Source: Paramyrothecium sp. XJ0827 (lineage: Eukaryota; Ascomycota; Sordariomycetes; Hypocreales; Stachybotryaceae). Taken from it: 64,000 bases of DNA. Numbering within the stretch: position 1 is the first letter of the stretch; the number at the start of each line of letters is the position of its first letter. The notes below the pieces were generated by a model that ran no database searches, was not told the origin of the DNA, and was given only the letters and a program-made list of their open reading frames with translations. A program made the position numbers and the translations under genes. Shown here piece by piece: positions 45,673 to 55,844 of the stretch. The stretch spans positions 3,720,001-3,784,000 of the forward strand of contig JAJFPB010000006.1 in NCBI GenBank assembly GCA_020881915.1, written 5' to 3'.

Positions 45673-47313
45673 ATGATACCTAATAAGAAGGCCAGACCTA
45701 TCACTCGAGCTTGTCTGGCATGTCGCGAAAAACATCTCAAATGCGACGGCCAGATGCCGGTCTGCGGTCGCTGCATCTCCCTCGGTCTTGTCTGCGCCTA
45801 CGTCCAATCCCGGCGAGGACGCCGGCCCCTGGGCATGTCTGCCTTGGCCGATTCTGCTGCAGCACAGACAGGGGCGATCCCGATGCCACTTCTGAGAGGC
45901 GTTGAGGACCAAAGGGACCTTCCACTTACCCTGGCGTCCTCGCAGTCACTCGCCAGAGACCAACAAATGGCCAATATACCTGCTTCCAACACAACCTCCA
46001 GCGCCCCTGAACTTGTCGTTTCTTATACAACAGAAGAGGATCGATTGATTGATCTGTATTATCAATACATTCATCCGGCGCACCCCTTTCTTGTCCCGAG
46101 GAAACTCTACCTGCAGCATCGAACCATTTTCCCAAACCATCTCAAACGCGCGATGTGCTTCATCGCCACTCATCACTCTTCAATCCCACCAGACAACTAT
46201 TGCGACGCGTACGAAACAGCGTCTGCTCCCACTGTTACCAACGATGTCTTCAAGCTCCAGGCCCTCATCCTTGTCACTTTAGCCTCCTACGCACGCTTCG
46301 AACGAGATCGAGGCAATGAAGCTCTCAATGCCGCCATCGATCTAGCTTATCAGATTAACCTGGACTCGAACAGCTTTGGCCTCAATGACGGGCCTCTGTT
46401 ACGAGAGAGCTGGAGGCGCACGTGGTGGGAGCTGTATACCATCTCGGGACTCATATCTCTGATCGCGGGCTTGGACGTGCGATTGAGAATGCCATCATAC
46501 ATGACTCTACCCTGTGACTGTCAAGTCTATGAGGCTTGCCAAGTGTCCCAAATGGGCACCGCAGAGGAAATCCAAGAGCGCTTTCAGGCAGAGGGGACCG
46601 TCGAATGGTCGTCGTTCGCATACAAAGTCGAAGCTATGCGTATCTTGTGCACAGTGTTGGACGCTGCAAAGGACCCGTCTTCCCCGAGAAACCAGGCGGC
46701 AGAAGCGTCCATCTCAGGCTACCTGCTGTCATTACCTGATGAGAAAAAGGAAGGCTTCAGGCCGGACGGGGAAGTTGACGAAGCCATGTCCTGTGCGCTC
46801 ATGATCATCCACCTCGCCGGCATATGCCTGCACCTCCCACGATCCCCTCTGGCGCACCGCGGCGACTACAAAACAGTCTGCGGCAACGACTTGGGCCAAG
46901 AGGCATCTGAAACCCCCAGGCTACATCAAGTCGCCGCTCTGAGGTCCGCCAAAGCGCTGGCTAGGCTGTTGATATCCCACTCCAGCTTGAGGACGCTTTC
47001 GCCATGCTTCTCGTGCGCCGTGGCGTTTTCGGCCGTCGTTCTTCTGGCCGAGTACTCGATGCAGACACAACCGAAGCCGCCATACCTTCGCGACAACTTG
47101 CAGCTAGAGCTAAGCGCGCTGCAATCGCTGGGAAAGACCTGGCCTATTGCTCGCGCCGTGCGAAGCCAGATCGCGGCATTTGCCAGGGGTGTTATGAACC
47201 CCCAGCCTGCGAGCGACGTCCAATTCGGCAGTCCACTAGATCTAGGGACGCCGTCGCTCGACGAACAGTGGCTGCTCGATTTGGTCAACGTGAATGTGAT
47301 GCTGCCCGAATAG
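45673..47313 (+). CDS. Zn2Cys6 transcription factor
   Basis: Intronless, 546 aa, ATG at 45673. The zinc cluster is right at the N-terminus (residues 14-41): CX2CX6CX6CX2CX6C as ACLACREKHLKC, then PVCGRCISLGLVC, followed by the basic QSRRGRRPLG linker. The MHR region includes LIDLYYQYIHPAHPFLVPR, DVFKLQALILVTLASYARFERDRGNEALNAAIDLAYQINL and ESWRRTWWELYTISGLISLIAGLDVRLRMP, the arrangement of AmyR/NIT4-unlike, short fungal regulators. It lies between the persulfide-dioxygenase-like gene and the YeeE/YedE gene, transcribed in the same direction as both, and is the obvious candidate to control them (inference from position only). Confidence 0.88.
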   Translation: MIPNKKARPITRACLACREKHLKCDGQMPVCGRCISLGLVCAYVQSRRGRRPLGMSALADSAAAQTGAIPMPLLRGVEDQRDLPLTLASSQSLARDQQMANIPASNTTSSAPELVVSYTTEEDRLIDLYYQYIHPAHPFLVPRKLYLQHRTIFPNHLKRAMCFIATHHSSIPPDNYCDAYETASAPTVTNDVFKLQALILVTLASYARFERDRGNEALNAAIDLAYQINLDSNSFGLNDGPLLRESWRRTWWELYTISGLISLIAGLDVRLRMPSYMTLPCDCQVYEACQVSQMGTAEEIQERFQAEGTVEWSSFAYKVEAMRILCTVLDAAKDPSSPRNQAAEASISGYLLSLPDEKKEGFRPDGEVDEAMSCALMIIHLAGICLHLPRSPLAHRGDYKTVCGNDLGQEASETPRLHQVAALRSAKALARLLISHSSLRTLSPCFSCAVAFSAVVLLAEYSMQTQPKPPYLRDNLQLELSALQSLGKTWPIARAVRSQIAAFARGVMNPQPASDVQFGSPLDLGTPSLDEQWLLDLVNVNVMLPE

Positions 47314-48024
47314 TCAGGGTCGATTCAGCTTAAACTTCTGCTTGTTCGATTCCACGGGAAACAGAACACACAAATACTACCCCTCCAAGCGATTTCGTTG
47401 GCCAGTGAGAATGTCGTGCTCTGAGAGGAAGCTTGCGCAACCAGCTGAGATGGTTGGTCTAACTCGTCTTAGAGGCCGTGCTTCTGGAAATGCTGGTGTC
47501 CAGCAACAGTGGCCATGGCCAACAAGCGCCACCTGCACCACCACACTCAATTCCAGCACCCCGAGATCTGCCTGCTATTAGCTCCGTGCCCAGTATTTGG
47601 CGAGGGGCCTCAGCTCAGTGGGCATGTGCTTGCCGTCGTACCCACACGGCAGATCTCGTCGGGGACTCTAAATTATGTCGCCGTTTAGTCCGGCAACCTT
47701 CGATCTCGGAGTCCTAGTCCGCCACTAACTACCCAACGGAGTCGTCATGACCAGCGCTTACAAATGCTAGCCTGCTTCTAGAGAAACGGAAGAATTTGCT
47801 AGTCGATCGCTGATCAGGAACTAAAGGAGAAGGACTAGACAACGCACCAGCACCGAGTTAAGGGGACTTGGCGTGTGGGATCTTAAAGCCGCAGGCAAGA
47901 CCCAGGCATTTCATACAGCTTCACCTGGAGGGTTATCTTCAATTCCAACTCGATTAGCGTCTTCTTATATATTGTATTTTCACTCTTTTGAGAGTTCCCG
48001 GTCCATCAAGTCAACTCCACGCCA
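47314..48024. other. intergenic, promoter of the YeeE/YedE gene
   Basis: About 0.7 kb with no supported gene; TATATATTG-type AT run at 47968-47978 some 50 bases before the ATG at 48025. Confidence 0.4.
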
Positions 48025-49020
48025 ATGGATTCAAGCACAGCTACCACATTGCTCCGGGGGGCCATTTTCGGAACAGGACTGACGCTTTCAGGGGTAGCGA
48101 GTCCTCAAGTGATCAGGAACCAGTTCACACTCGCCGACTTCCACATGCTCATCACCTTCCTGACAGCCTCAGCCTCCAGTGCCGCCGTCTTCGCAGTATA
48201 CAACGCCCTCAAATCGACAAAGAAGCCGATCCCGCCGAGGACGGACAGCAGCCACGGCTGGCTGGGGGGCTACGATGGAAACATCATCGGCGGCGCCATG
48301 GTCGGGCTTGGGATGAGTGTCACCGGTGCCTGCCCCGGTACCGTTCTCGTGCAGGCCGCCGCGGGCACGGAGAAGAGCTGGCTGCTTGCTGGCAGTGCCG
48401 TCCTCGCTGGGGTGGCGTGGGTGAAGTGCAAGCCCTGGCTTGTGAGGCCGCGTACAAGCCAGCCAAAGCGCAGTCCCACTGTCATGGCTGCCACGGGGTT
48501 CACAACGGAGAGCGTCGTCTTTGGATACGAGGTTGCCATGCTGGCAGCCGTTGCGGCCGCACTCGTGGTTGCGCCCCGAAGCCTGACAATTCTGCACCCC
48601 GTTGTCGGCGGCCTCCTCATTGGCTTCGGGCAGTTAGCCTCAGTGGTCTTGTCGAAAAAGCCTGTCGGAGTGAGCGCGGCATACGAAGAATCTGGCCAGC
48701 TTTTCTGGAACGTTGCGAATGGGAATCTACCAAAGAGAGTTCCAGATAGCATTCTCTTTGCTGGTGGGCTGATGGGCGGAGCCTTGTTGACATTTTCGGC
48801 CCTCCCTGCGACTCGAGAAGCGTTGTTGCACAGCTCAGAGCCAGCATCGGCGCTGGTGGCTGTCGTAGGAGGGTTCTTATTGTCATTCGGGGCTCGGGTC
48901 GCCGGTGGTTGCACGAGCGGGCACGGCATTAGTGGGATGGCAACGATGAGCCTGAGCTCAATCATCACTGTAGCGTCAATGTTCGGCACTGCGTTGCTTT
49001 CGGGTTTGCTGCTGCCGTAG
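48025..49020 (+). CDS. YeeE/YedE (TsuA-like) sulfur-compound membrane transporter
   Basis: Intronless, 331 aa integral membrane protein, ATG at 48025. It belongs to the YeeE/YedE family (PF04143), whose bacterial members (TsuA/YeeE) import thiosulfate via conserved cysteines, and which occurs with persulfide dioxygenases in bacterial sulfide-detoxification operons. Two similar halves are visible: the first with GAIFGTGLTLSGVASPQVIRNQF and MVGLGMSVTGACPGTVLVQ, the second with LIGFGQLASVVL and GGFLLSFGARVAGGCTSGHGISGMATMS. The conserved cysteines GACPG and GGCTSGHG are both present. About nine hydrophobic segments. It has no recognisable targeting peptide; plasma membrane or mitochondrial location is open. 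It converges with the levoglucosan kinase gene 219 bp away. Confidence 0.9.
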   Translation: MDSSTATTLLRGAIFGTGLTLSGVASPQVIRNQFTLADFHMLITFLTASASSAAVFAVYNALKSTKKPIPPRTDSSHGWLGGYDGNIIGGAMVGLGMSVTGACPGTVLVQAAAGTEKSWLLAGSAVLAGVAWVKCKPWLVRPRTSQPKRSPTVMAATGFTTESVVFGYEVAMLAAVAAALVVAPRSLTILHPVVGGLLIGFGQLASVVLSKKPVGVSAAYEESGQLFWNVANGNLPKRVPDSILFAGGLMGGALLTFSALPATREALLHSSEPASALVAVVGGFLLSFGARVAGGCTSGHGISGMATMSLSSIITVASMFGTALLSGLLLP

Positions 49021-49239
49021 AGGGAGCCTTCAGGGAAGACGTGGACAATAAGGTCTCTCCGTTATTTTTGCTCTTGTACAGCATGTCAGTCCATCGAGTG
49101 CTTCAACGGACGGGGCTAAGCAGCATTGCAACTTGCAACTTAGGCACTTATATCAAGATATTAAGACAATCCAAAATGATTTATGATACATCGTTTCTCA
49201 TTCATGCAACTAACTGCTATGCTACTCGCTGACCTTCAC

Positions 49240-50577
49240 TCAGGTTTTGTTGTTGAAAGGCTTCCCCCCGACAATGTTCACCATCTCCCTCACCGGCTTC
49301 AGCTCATCCCGTCCCCTGCCGAAATCCATACCCATCCTCATCACCTTGCGATAATTCCGACCAGGGCTCACCTTGCCCAGCACGTAGTCTCTCCTCGTCT
49401 CCACCCTGTCCGGAACGGGGATGCTCCGCCCCACAATCGCCTCCATGCCCTGCCAGGCAAACGTGATGGCCTCCTTAGCGTCTGCCGGGATGCCCGCCTC
49501 GTCCAGCATCACGATCCTTGTCTCGGGGAACGCGGCCTGCATGAAGGACACGATGTTGGGGTTTTTGGCGCCGCCGCCGCACATGTAGATCTCGGCGAGG
49601 GGTCCGTATTGGATAGGCATGTAGCGCCTGTAGTGGTTGACGATGGCCTTGGCAGTGATGCGCGTGATTGTGGCAACAACGTCATTAGGCGAAAGTCCTT
49701 TGGCAGTGCCCTTCTCGATCAACTCGTGGGCAATCGTGTCCCGGAAGACCTCGCGGCCAGTCGTCTTGGGCGGCTCAAGCGCAAAGTAAGGATGGGTGGT
49801 AAGAAATTCGTCCACCATCTCCTCGTCGACAATTCCCGCCTTGCCCATCTCGCCGTCCTTGTCGTACTCCCTCTTGCCGTTGGTGAAATATCTCACAGCA
49901 GCATCTATGAAGACGTTGCCAGGCCCAGTGTCGAAGTCAAAGAACTCCATGTTCAGCTTGCCGTCGTGATCTGGAGGCACAAAGCACACATTGGCGATCC
50001 CGCCAATGTTCTGGCATGCTCTGAGCTTGGTGGGATGGTGTAGGACCAACGAATCGAAGAAAGCAATAAGAGGAGCGCCTTGCCGTCCGGCTGCCTGATC
50101 CGACACTCTGAAATCTGTCACAGTAGTGATTCCCGTACGAGAAGCCAAGAAACATCCCTCGGCCATTGTAAGCGCCGATTTTGTCTGTCCTTCCTCTGGC
50201 ATACTGAGGAGCCAAATGGTTTGACCATGCGAGCCGATGACGTCGATTGATGAAAGAGGTACATCGTGCTTCTCAGAGAAGACCTTGACAGCGTCGGCGA
50301 ATGTCTCTCCCAAGAGCACATTGACCTCCGAAAGCTCCTCGGGCGTTGTCTTGTTGTGCAGAATCATGTCCATTACCCTTTTCTTGATGGTTGCTTCAAG
50401 AGGAACCTCATCGTATTTGAGAAGCTCAAAGTGCATTGGTGCGTCCGGTGATTCTTGGCGGAATCGACAAAGAGCGCAGTCAATGCCATCCATTGAAGTG
50501 CCCGAGTTGAGCCCAAGGACTGTGATGTCCAAGGCACCCTGCCCCGAGCAACTGAGTGCACCGCTTATTGAGCCCAT
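49240..50577 (-). CDS. lgk: levoglucosan kinase (AnmK family, 1,6-anhydroglucose kinase)
   Basis: Cytosolic sugar kinase, 445 aa, intronless, ATG at 50577. Converts levoglucosan plus water and ATP into glucose 6-phosphate, opening the 1,6-anhydro bridge. It belongs to the AnmK family (PF03702), but fungi lack peptidoglycan and the sequence follows the Lipomyces starkeyi levoglucosan kinase closely from memory: [19 protein letters not shown] (ATP phosphate loop, residues 22-31), [73 protein letters not shown] with the general-base Asp at 216 (equivalent to Asp182 of AnmK), [11 protein letters not shown], and [22 protein letters not shown]. All catalytic motifs are intact. Divergent from a sugar transporter with a shared 0.6 kb promoter. 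Confidence 0.92.
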   Translation of the reverse strand: MGSISGALSCSGQGALDITVLGLNSGTSMDGIDCALCRFRQESPDAPMHFELLKYDEVPLEATIKKRVMDMILHNKTTPEELSEVNVLLGETFADAVKVFSEKHDVPLSSIDVIGSHGQTIWLLSMPEEGQTKSALTMAEGCFLASRTGITTVTDFRVSDQAAGRQGAPLIAFFDSLVLHHPTKLRACQNIGGIANVCFVPPDHDGKLNMEFFDFDTGPGNVFIDAAVRYFTNGKREYDKDGEMGKAGIVDEEMVDEFLTTHPYFALEPPKTTGREVFRDTIAHELIEKGTAKGLSPNDVVATITRITAKAIVNHYRRYMPIQYGPLAEIYMCGGGAKNPNIVSFMQAAFPETRIVMLDEAGIPADAKEAITFAWQGMEAIVGRSIPVPDRVETRRDYVLGKVSPGRNYRKVMRMGMDFGRGRDELKPVREMVNIVGGKPFNNKT

Positions 50578-51179
50578 ATTGTAGAGAGGACGCCTTGTGG
50601 AAGTATGTGAGGGTGATTGATGGCAGCTTCAGTTGTCACAGGCCGAGTCCTTTTTATGGTCAACTCTTTGATTGAGCATCACCTTCAGCTGTGCCAATCG
50701 AGCACATCCGGAGGGGTAGGCCGGCCTCTTACTTTGGACTGACAGCTTCAGCCGAGCTAGAGCGCTTAAACGGTTAAATGCTTGAGCTCTAGCTTTCAGA
50801 CTACAAATGATCTCCACAAAGGACAATGCGGCATGCTCATTGGCTCGGAAGCAGTTTTCACGCTCAACCATTCAAGCTATTAAGCGTTCAAGCGCATATG
50901 GTAAACTTTCTTTTGAGTCCCAGCATCATGCGTTACCCCAGATCATACCACATTAGCGCATCAGTCATTTACCAGAGCCTTGGAAATGCCCCAGACTTCT
51001 CCACGGGGTCCATTATGATTCTCGAGTGGCCGGGGTAAATTCGTCTTCTCTCGTTGAACAACAGCTTGGCTGGCTATAAAAGAGCGCGGTGTCCGCTGGC
51101 CAAAGACTCCATCCCAAAGATCCCACAGCAGGACCATCTTCCAAAATACAGCACAACTTGCCTCTTTACTCATCGCAAA
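50578..51179. promoter_or_regulatory. bidirectional promoter of levoglucosan kinase and sugar transporter
   Basis: Contains TATAAAA at 51075-51081 (105 bases before the transporter ATG), an ATAAAAA-type box on the minus strand near 50651-50658 (about 75 bases before the kinase ATG), a TCCGGA palindrome at 50707-50712, a GGCCGGCC palindrome near 50729, and CCCCAG (a CreA-type SYGGRG match on the minus strand) near 50988. Carbon-catabolite control is plausible but inferred. Confidence 0.5.
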
Positions 51180-53033
51180 ATGGCTTGGCCGCAGACATGG
51201 CGCCATGTGCCAGGAAAGGCACTGCTTTTCCTTGTCAACCTCGTCGCCGCTACTGCCCTCATCTTCGAAGGTAAGAAACCCAACATGTCGGTTTGGCTAG
51301 ACATTGACCTTGTGATGCAGGGTACAACCAGGGAGTCATGGGCACTGTTAGTGGCACGCCAGGCTTCATAGACATGGCCGGGATCGGTTCGGACGGTGTC
51401 GTTACAGACTCTACCAAGCAAGGCGGTTTGGCTGCTGCGTACTACTTTGGTGGAATGTGGGGATGTTTCATTGGAGGTAAGTTTTCGCAGCTCATCAGCT
51501 GGAAACGCAAGTCTCACAAACGAGTAAAGGTTGGGTCGGCGACAAGATAGGCCGCAAGCGAGGCGTCTTCGTCGGCAACCTCTGCGGTATCTTTGGTGCA
51601 GCCCTCATGGCGGGCAGCCAAAACAGCAACATGTTCATATGCGCCAGAGTCATCGCCGGCCTGGGCATTGGCTTTATCAACGCCATCATCCCTCCCTGGG
51701 TCAGCGAGCTATCCGAGGCCCATGATCGCGGGTCTAGTTTCTCGCTCGTTTTCGTCGCCAATTACCTGGGCATCGTTATCGCATACTGGATTAATTTTGG
51801 CATCCGCGATACCGCAGTCGAGTTCCGCTGGAGATTCCCTCTAGGTTGGATGATTATCCCCCTTCTAATCGTCTGCGCTGCACTTCCTTTCCTGCCTGAG
51901 TCACCGAGGTATGAGAACCCAGACAAGGCTCCCACGACTCTCGCAGCTGTGCTAACATCTCGGCAGATGGCTCATCGCGAACGGCAAGCGAAGCGAGGCA
52001 ATCGATATCCTTTGCAAACTGCGTGGCGATCTACGGCCTGACGATGCTAAGATTGTTGCTGAGGTCGAGCAACTGGACGCCATCGTCGAAGCCACGGACC
52101 ACAAGCGCAACGACTTGATCAACATTTTCCTAGCTGGTCGCCATTCTGGAAAGCTTCATCTGGGTCGACGAGCCGTGATGGGCTTTGCTCTGCAATGGAT
52201 CCAGCAATGGACTGGTATCCTAGCCATTGTCACATGGGCAGGAACTCTCTTCACACTTGCAGGGTTTGATTCGTACAAGTCCATGTGGCTTGCTGGTTTG
52301 GTCAACACACTTGGTATTCCTGGTACCGCCGCTGCCTCCCTCGTCATTGATCGCATCGGTCGCATCAAGTCACTCTTGATTTCTTTCATAACACAGGGCA
52401 TTGCGCTATTCCTCGTTGCAGCCCTCATCAAGACTTCACAGGATGCCTCCGGTATTGATGACGCTCTCTCGACGCGTCTAGGTACTGCGGCAGCATCGTT
52501 CGTCTTTGTTTATATCTGGTAGGATGACCCTTTCCACCCTTCTCGGCAGCCTACTCATCTTCTCCTCTAGGTTCTTCACCATGTTCAATATTGTCCCGTG
52601 CTGGATCTACGGAACCGAGATCTGGCCTCAGGAAATCAGAGCGAAGGGCTACAGTTTCACCATCTTTGGATGGGCCTGCGGTTGCGGCCTAACGACCTTC
52701 ACCACGCCCATCTTGCTTGACCGGCTTGGCTGGGGAACGTACGTTTTGTACGGATCTCTGAACATTGTGGCGATGCCCATTGTTTATCTGTTTTATCCAG
52801 AGGTCGCCAACCGCACTCTAGAGGAAGTCAACTTGCTTTTCACAAGCGATAGTCTTTTCGTGAACAAGAACATGGAGGAGTACGAGCGCCGAGTCAGTGA
52901 AGCGGGGGGCAACGTTGCAGTCGCCGCACGACGCTTGCTGGATGAGGTTGCTGGATATTCCCCAAGTGGGAGCGGCCCGGAGAAAGCGGATGTTGAAGAG
53001 GGTGTGGGTGAGACTGTGCATGCTATGAAGTAA
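51180..53033 (+). CDS. MFS sugar transporter (SP family), candidate levoglucosan importer
   Basis: Plasma-membrane proton-coupled sugar porter, 546 aa from five exons: 51180-51270, 51321-51476, 51530-51908, 51967-52518, 52571-53033. Joins recover the family sequence: FEG/YNQGVMG, FIGG/WVGDKIGRKRG (loop 2-3 motif), PESPR/WLIANGKRSEAID (the PESPRWL motif split by intron 51909-51966) and YIW/FFTMFNIVPCWIYGTEIWPQEIRAKG (PE-type motif after TM10). Twelve hydrophobic segments. The N-terminus is short, and the central QWIQQWTGI and DRIGR motifs are present. Position, divergent from levoglucosan kinase, suggests it imports levoglucosan or a related anhydrosugar or hexose (inference). It converges with a Zn2Cys6 gene 113 bp downstream. 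Confidence 0.9.
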
Positions 53034-53146
53034 TATCGGGATTAATATCGCCAGAAGCACACGCAGGTCAGGGACGAAGTATTTCTAAGTACCAAGGCTC
53101 ATAATAGCATTTCATGATCAGCATTCGCTTGTTTGTTACGTGCTGT

Positions 53147-54999
53147 TCATGGTTGGCCAAACTCCAAGTTCCTGGAAAGTTCGTCCAATAGATCTTGGGG
53201 AACTTGAAACAGCCAATCTCTACTGCCTTCTGTGGCCTGGTCGAATGAGGCGGCTCCTCTTGTGTCGGCGTCGACTGTTGGCCATGTGCTGATCGTGTTT
53301 GTGTCTGTTCTGTTCTCTGTAAATGGGTTGCCTCGCCTTTGGCCCTCCATGTACTCATCTATCCGAGCAATCTGGGAGCGAAGCCTCTCGCTGGCACTTT
53401 GTGACTGATGAATGACTTCGAGGTTCTCAAGGAGTTGCGCCATCGACAGCATAATGGATCGCACGCGAGTGTAATCTGCTTCACTCAGAGGCTCTTCAAA
53501 AACTGAGCCCACGATCGCTCCAATACTGCCGAGGTGGTGAAGTAGCGGTGCGCTAATGGCAAGCAGGTAAGCCACGGGTATCAACAAGAATGAGTTGACG
53601 ACTTCGCTAGCGATCTGGCAACGCTCTTCGATGCTTGCGCCACCGGCGGCAAAAAGCACAATTCGAACGAGCTGAAGGCTTGCCGTAGCATTGGCTGCTT
53701 GAAACCCAAAGCGATCTGTCTTGACATTGTATGTCATAGGCGGTGTTTCTTTGAAGCAATGAGGGAGGTTCATATACATTTCCATGACGCTATCGCGGAC
53801 AGACGTTTCCGTGACGGTCGACTGGTCTCCAAAAATGTCGTGCAATGATCTTTTCCGACCACGGCTCCGATGGCGGCGAAAACGGACAAGTGCGTGTTCC
53901 AAAACTCTGTAAAGGTCCGTGATAAAATTCCACCCAGAGAGCCAGCAGTTCGAGGGCACCCCTGCATATGCTTGAAGGTTGTATGACGGGCTGATATCGC
54001 TGGATATCGCGGGAGACGAGATGGAGATGCTTGCATCGTCGATAAGCTCATCGTCCACCTCTACTGGATACGCGACGTTGGAGAGCTGCTCCCGTGACCG
54101 CACAACGCCTCCCCACACCACAGCAGTGTACACGTCTAGCGTGTAGATAGACCAAAACTGTATTTTCATCAGCCTAGGCCTAGACATGGAAGCGAGGGCA
54201 TGTGTATACTTACAAGTCTTCTTCTCTCTTCACGCTCAATAATGCTCATGTCACGCGGCCAGTTGGACTCGTCATGCAAACCTTCGATGGCAACGAGGGT
54301 GTGATACGTGCCCATATGCTGCTGCATATCGCGTACTCTTCCATTCTGAATGCTTGCGATTGCCAAAATAGCATGCGCACGGAGGATATTAAGGTCAGAA
54401 GTCTGTTGAGCATTGCCATGTTCCAGCTGCGCTTCGGCTGCTCGGTAGAAGGCGTCTGGTGACACTTCCTGAAGAGACTCCAAGTCCCAACGCGGGTTGG
54501 TCACCGATCCATCCCGTACACGGCTCCTTACGAGCGCACAAACAGCCATGGTCGTGGCAAAAAGGGGTTTGTTGCTGGTATACTCGGCACGTGAGATGCG
54601 GCGGATGAAGGAGGGCTGGTGGAAGAAAGGGAAGATAGGATAGACAATCTCGAAGTAGACCTCGACAAGATCCATGATGGCAGCCTGGCTCGCCACGTAA
54701 GGTGCCCTCCATGACTGCGCCGGGGTCACTGTGACTGCCGGCTCGGTTTGAGTTCGCTGAAGAACAGACGGCTGAACCTGTTCCTCCCGTTGTGCTTCCC
54801 GCGGAGCGATCCCTCTGCGGCGCGGCCTTCGACGATACGTGCACGGCTGAGCAAAGTCTCTGCAGTTTTGGCAGCCGTCGCCGTCGCCAACACACGGTTG
54901 GCATCGTATGCTTCGTCGATGGCAGTAGTCGCATGCACGGGTGATGCGCCTCTGCTTCGGCCTCGGTCCCGAGGTAGCTGCAGTTTCACTCGACGACAT
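53147..54999 (-). CDS. Zn2Cys6 transcription factor, candidate levoglucosan-locus regulator
   Basis: 598 aa from two exons, 54214-54999 and 53147-54157; intron 54158-54213 joins ERRRL to FWSIYTLDVYTAVVWG, the MHR hallmark. Start taken at 54999 (MSSSETAATSG), because the upstream frame opens only with a non-ATG codon. The zinc cluster at about residues 22-52 is CX2CX6CX9CX2CX6C (ACDYCHRRSIRC, GCQNCRDFAQPC), with an unusually long nine-residue central loop containing an extra Cys (QPCVGDGDG). A basic RRRPRRRG linker follows. The MHR includes VYFEIVYPIFPFFHQPSF, typical of sugar-responsive regulators. Its place at the end of the kinase-transporter pair suggests a pathway-specific activator (inference). 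Confidence 0.87.
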
Positions 55000-55844
55000 G
55001 GCGCAGCGCAATTTCCCCGGGCTTCCCATCCATTGGCGGCTTTGAGGATGGCAGCTGATGCATGAGGTGTAGCCTTGAAAGCGTAGTGCCAAGAATGAAA
55101 TAAAGGTTGAGAATCAACACCCACAGTCGCTACGCTTACACACACGGTGCAGTCGAGTTTCGGGATACATTGGCTACCCTGGACTGCACAGTCCAGCAGA
55201 CGGCTCTAGCATGCTACAAGAAAATGACTTGCGCTGTCATTTTGCTAGCATGTGTCCATTGCTCCAATGCTTATAAAAGTGATGCGCTGTTCAAGAGGAC
55301 TCCCAGCAGGCACAGATAGCAATCTAAGCCCAGGCGGTGCCAGGTTTCTCGTACTTACCTGTGTCTCAATCGAAAAGAACACTCAGAACTACTTTCACGA
55401 GACACGGGTACATTGTAAAGTGTAGGTAGTAGTGTCTGTTACCCTTGAGACTTGTACTTAAAAGCTGCATTTGTACAACAATTATAATACATGAAAATAT
55501 TATTTAGTAAAACTCCCAATATTACTTGTTAAACTCTCTAATTTTGTGACATGCTCTTACAGCTTCATTTTTCCTTGTTGCTTGGCCGGGTCAATCACGG
55601 GTAGTTGTCGTACCATTTATTTCATTTGTTCTCAGTGTCTTCGATGTAGTGGATACTCCAGTGTTAGTGCAACCGGTGGATAGGCCCCGTTGATCGGTGC
55701 GGCGGGGAAGAATGCACTAACAATTATTTCGATGATCCCCCCACCATCCCATTCCTAGGTCTCGCCACCGATTTCTGGTCCCTCCACCAAAATTCCTCCC
55801 TCTCGCTACACGCACCGCCGCTGGGAGCAGAAGCATTGCCCACC
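55000..55844. other. intergenic, divergent promoter with AT-rich patch
   Basis: Includes an AT-rich segment at about 55470-55560 with a 22-bp imperfect tandem repeat. No gene seen. Confidence 0.45.
55496..55539. repeat. 22-bp imperfect tandem repeat
   Basis: Two adjacent copies starting AATATTA and ending CTCCC or CTCTCT (55496-55517 and 55518-55539) inside an AT-rich patch upstream of the dioxygenase gene. Confidence 0.5.

Noticed and set aside
47988..48749. 253-codon plus-strand open frame
   Set aside because: Out-of-frame overlap of the YeeE/YedE gene; Arg/His/Cys-rich shadow.
48270..48989. 239-codon minus-strand open frame
   Set aside because: Antisense of the YeeE/YedE gene with Thr/Pro-rich shadow composition.
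49183..50043. 286-codon plus-strand open frame
   Set aside because: Antisense to levoglucosan kinase, rich in His/Leu/Pro; no recognisable family.
49240..50577. AnmK-family gene taken as evidence of bacterial DNA or peptidoglycan recycling
   Set aside because: Fungal levoglucosan kinases belong to this family and the sequence matches them, so bacterial contamination or MurNAc recycling is not needed.
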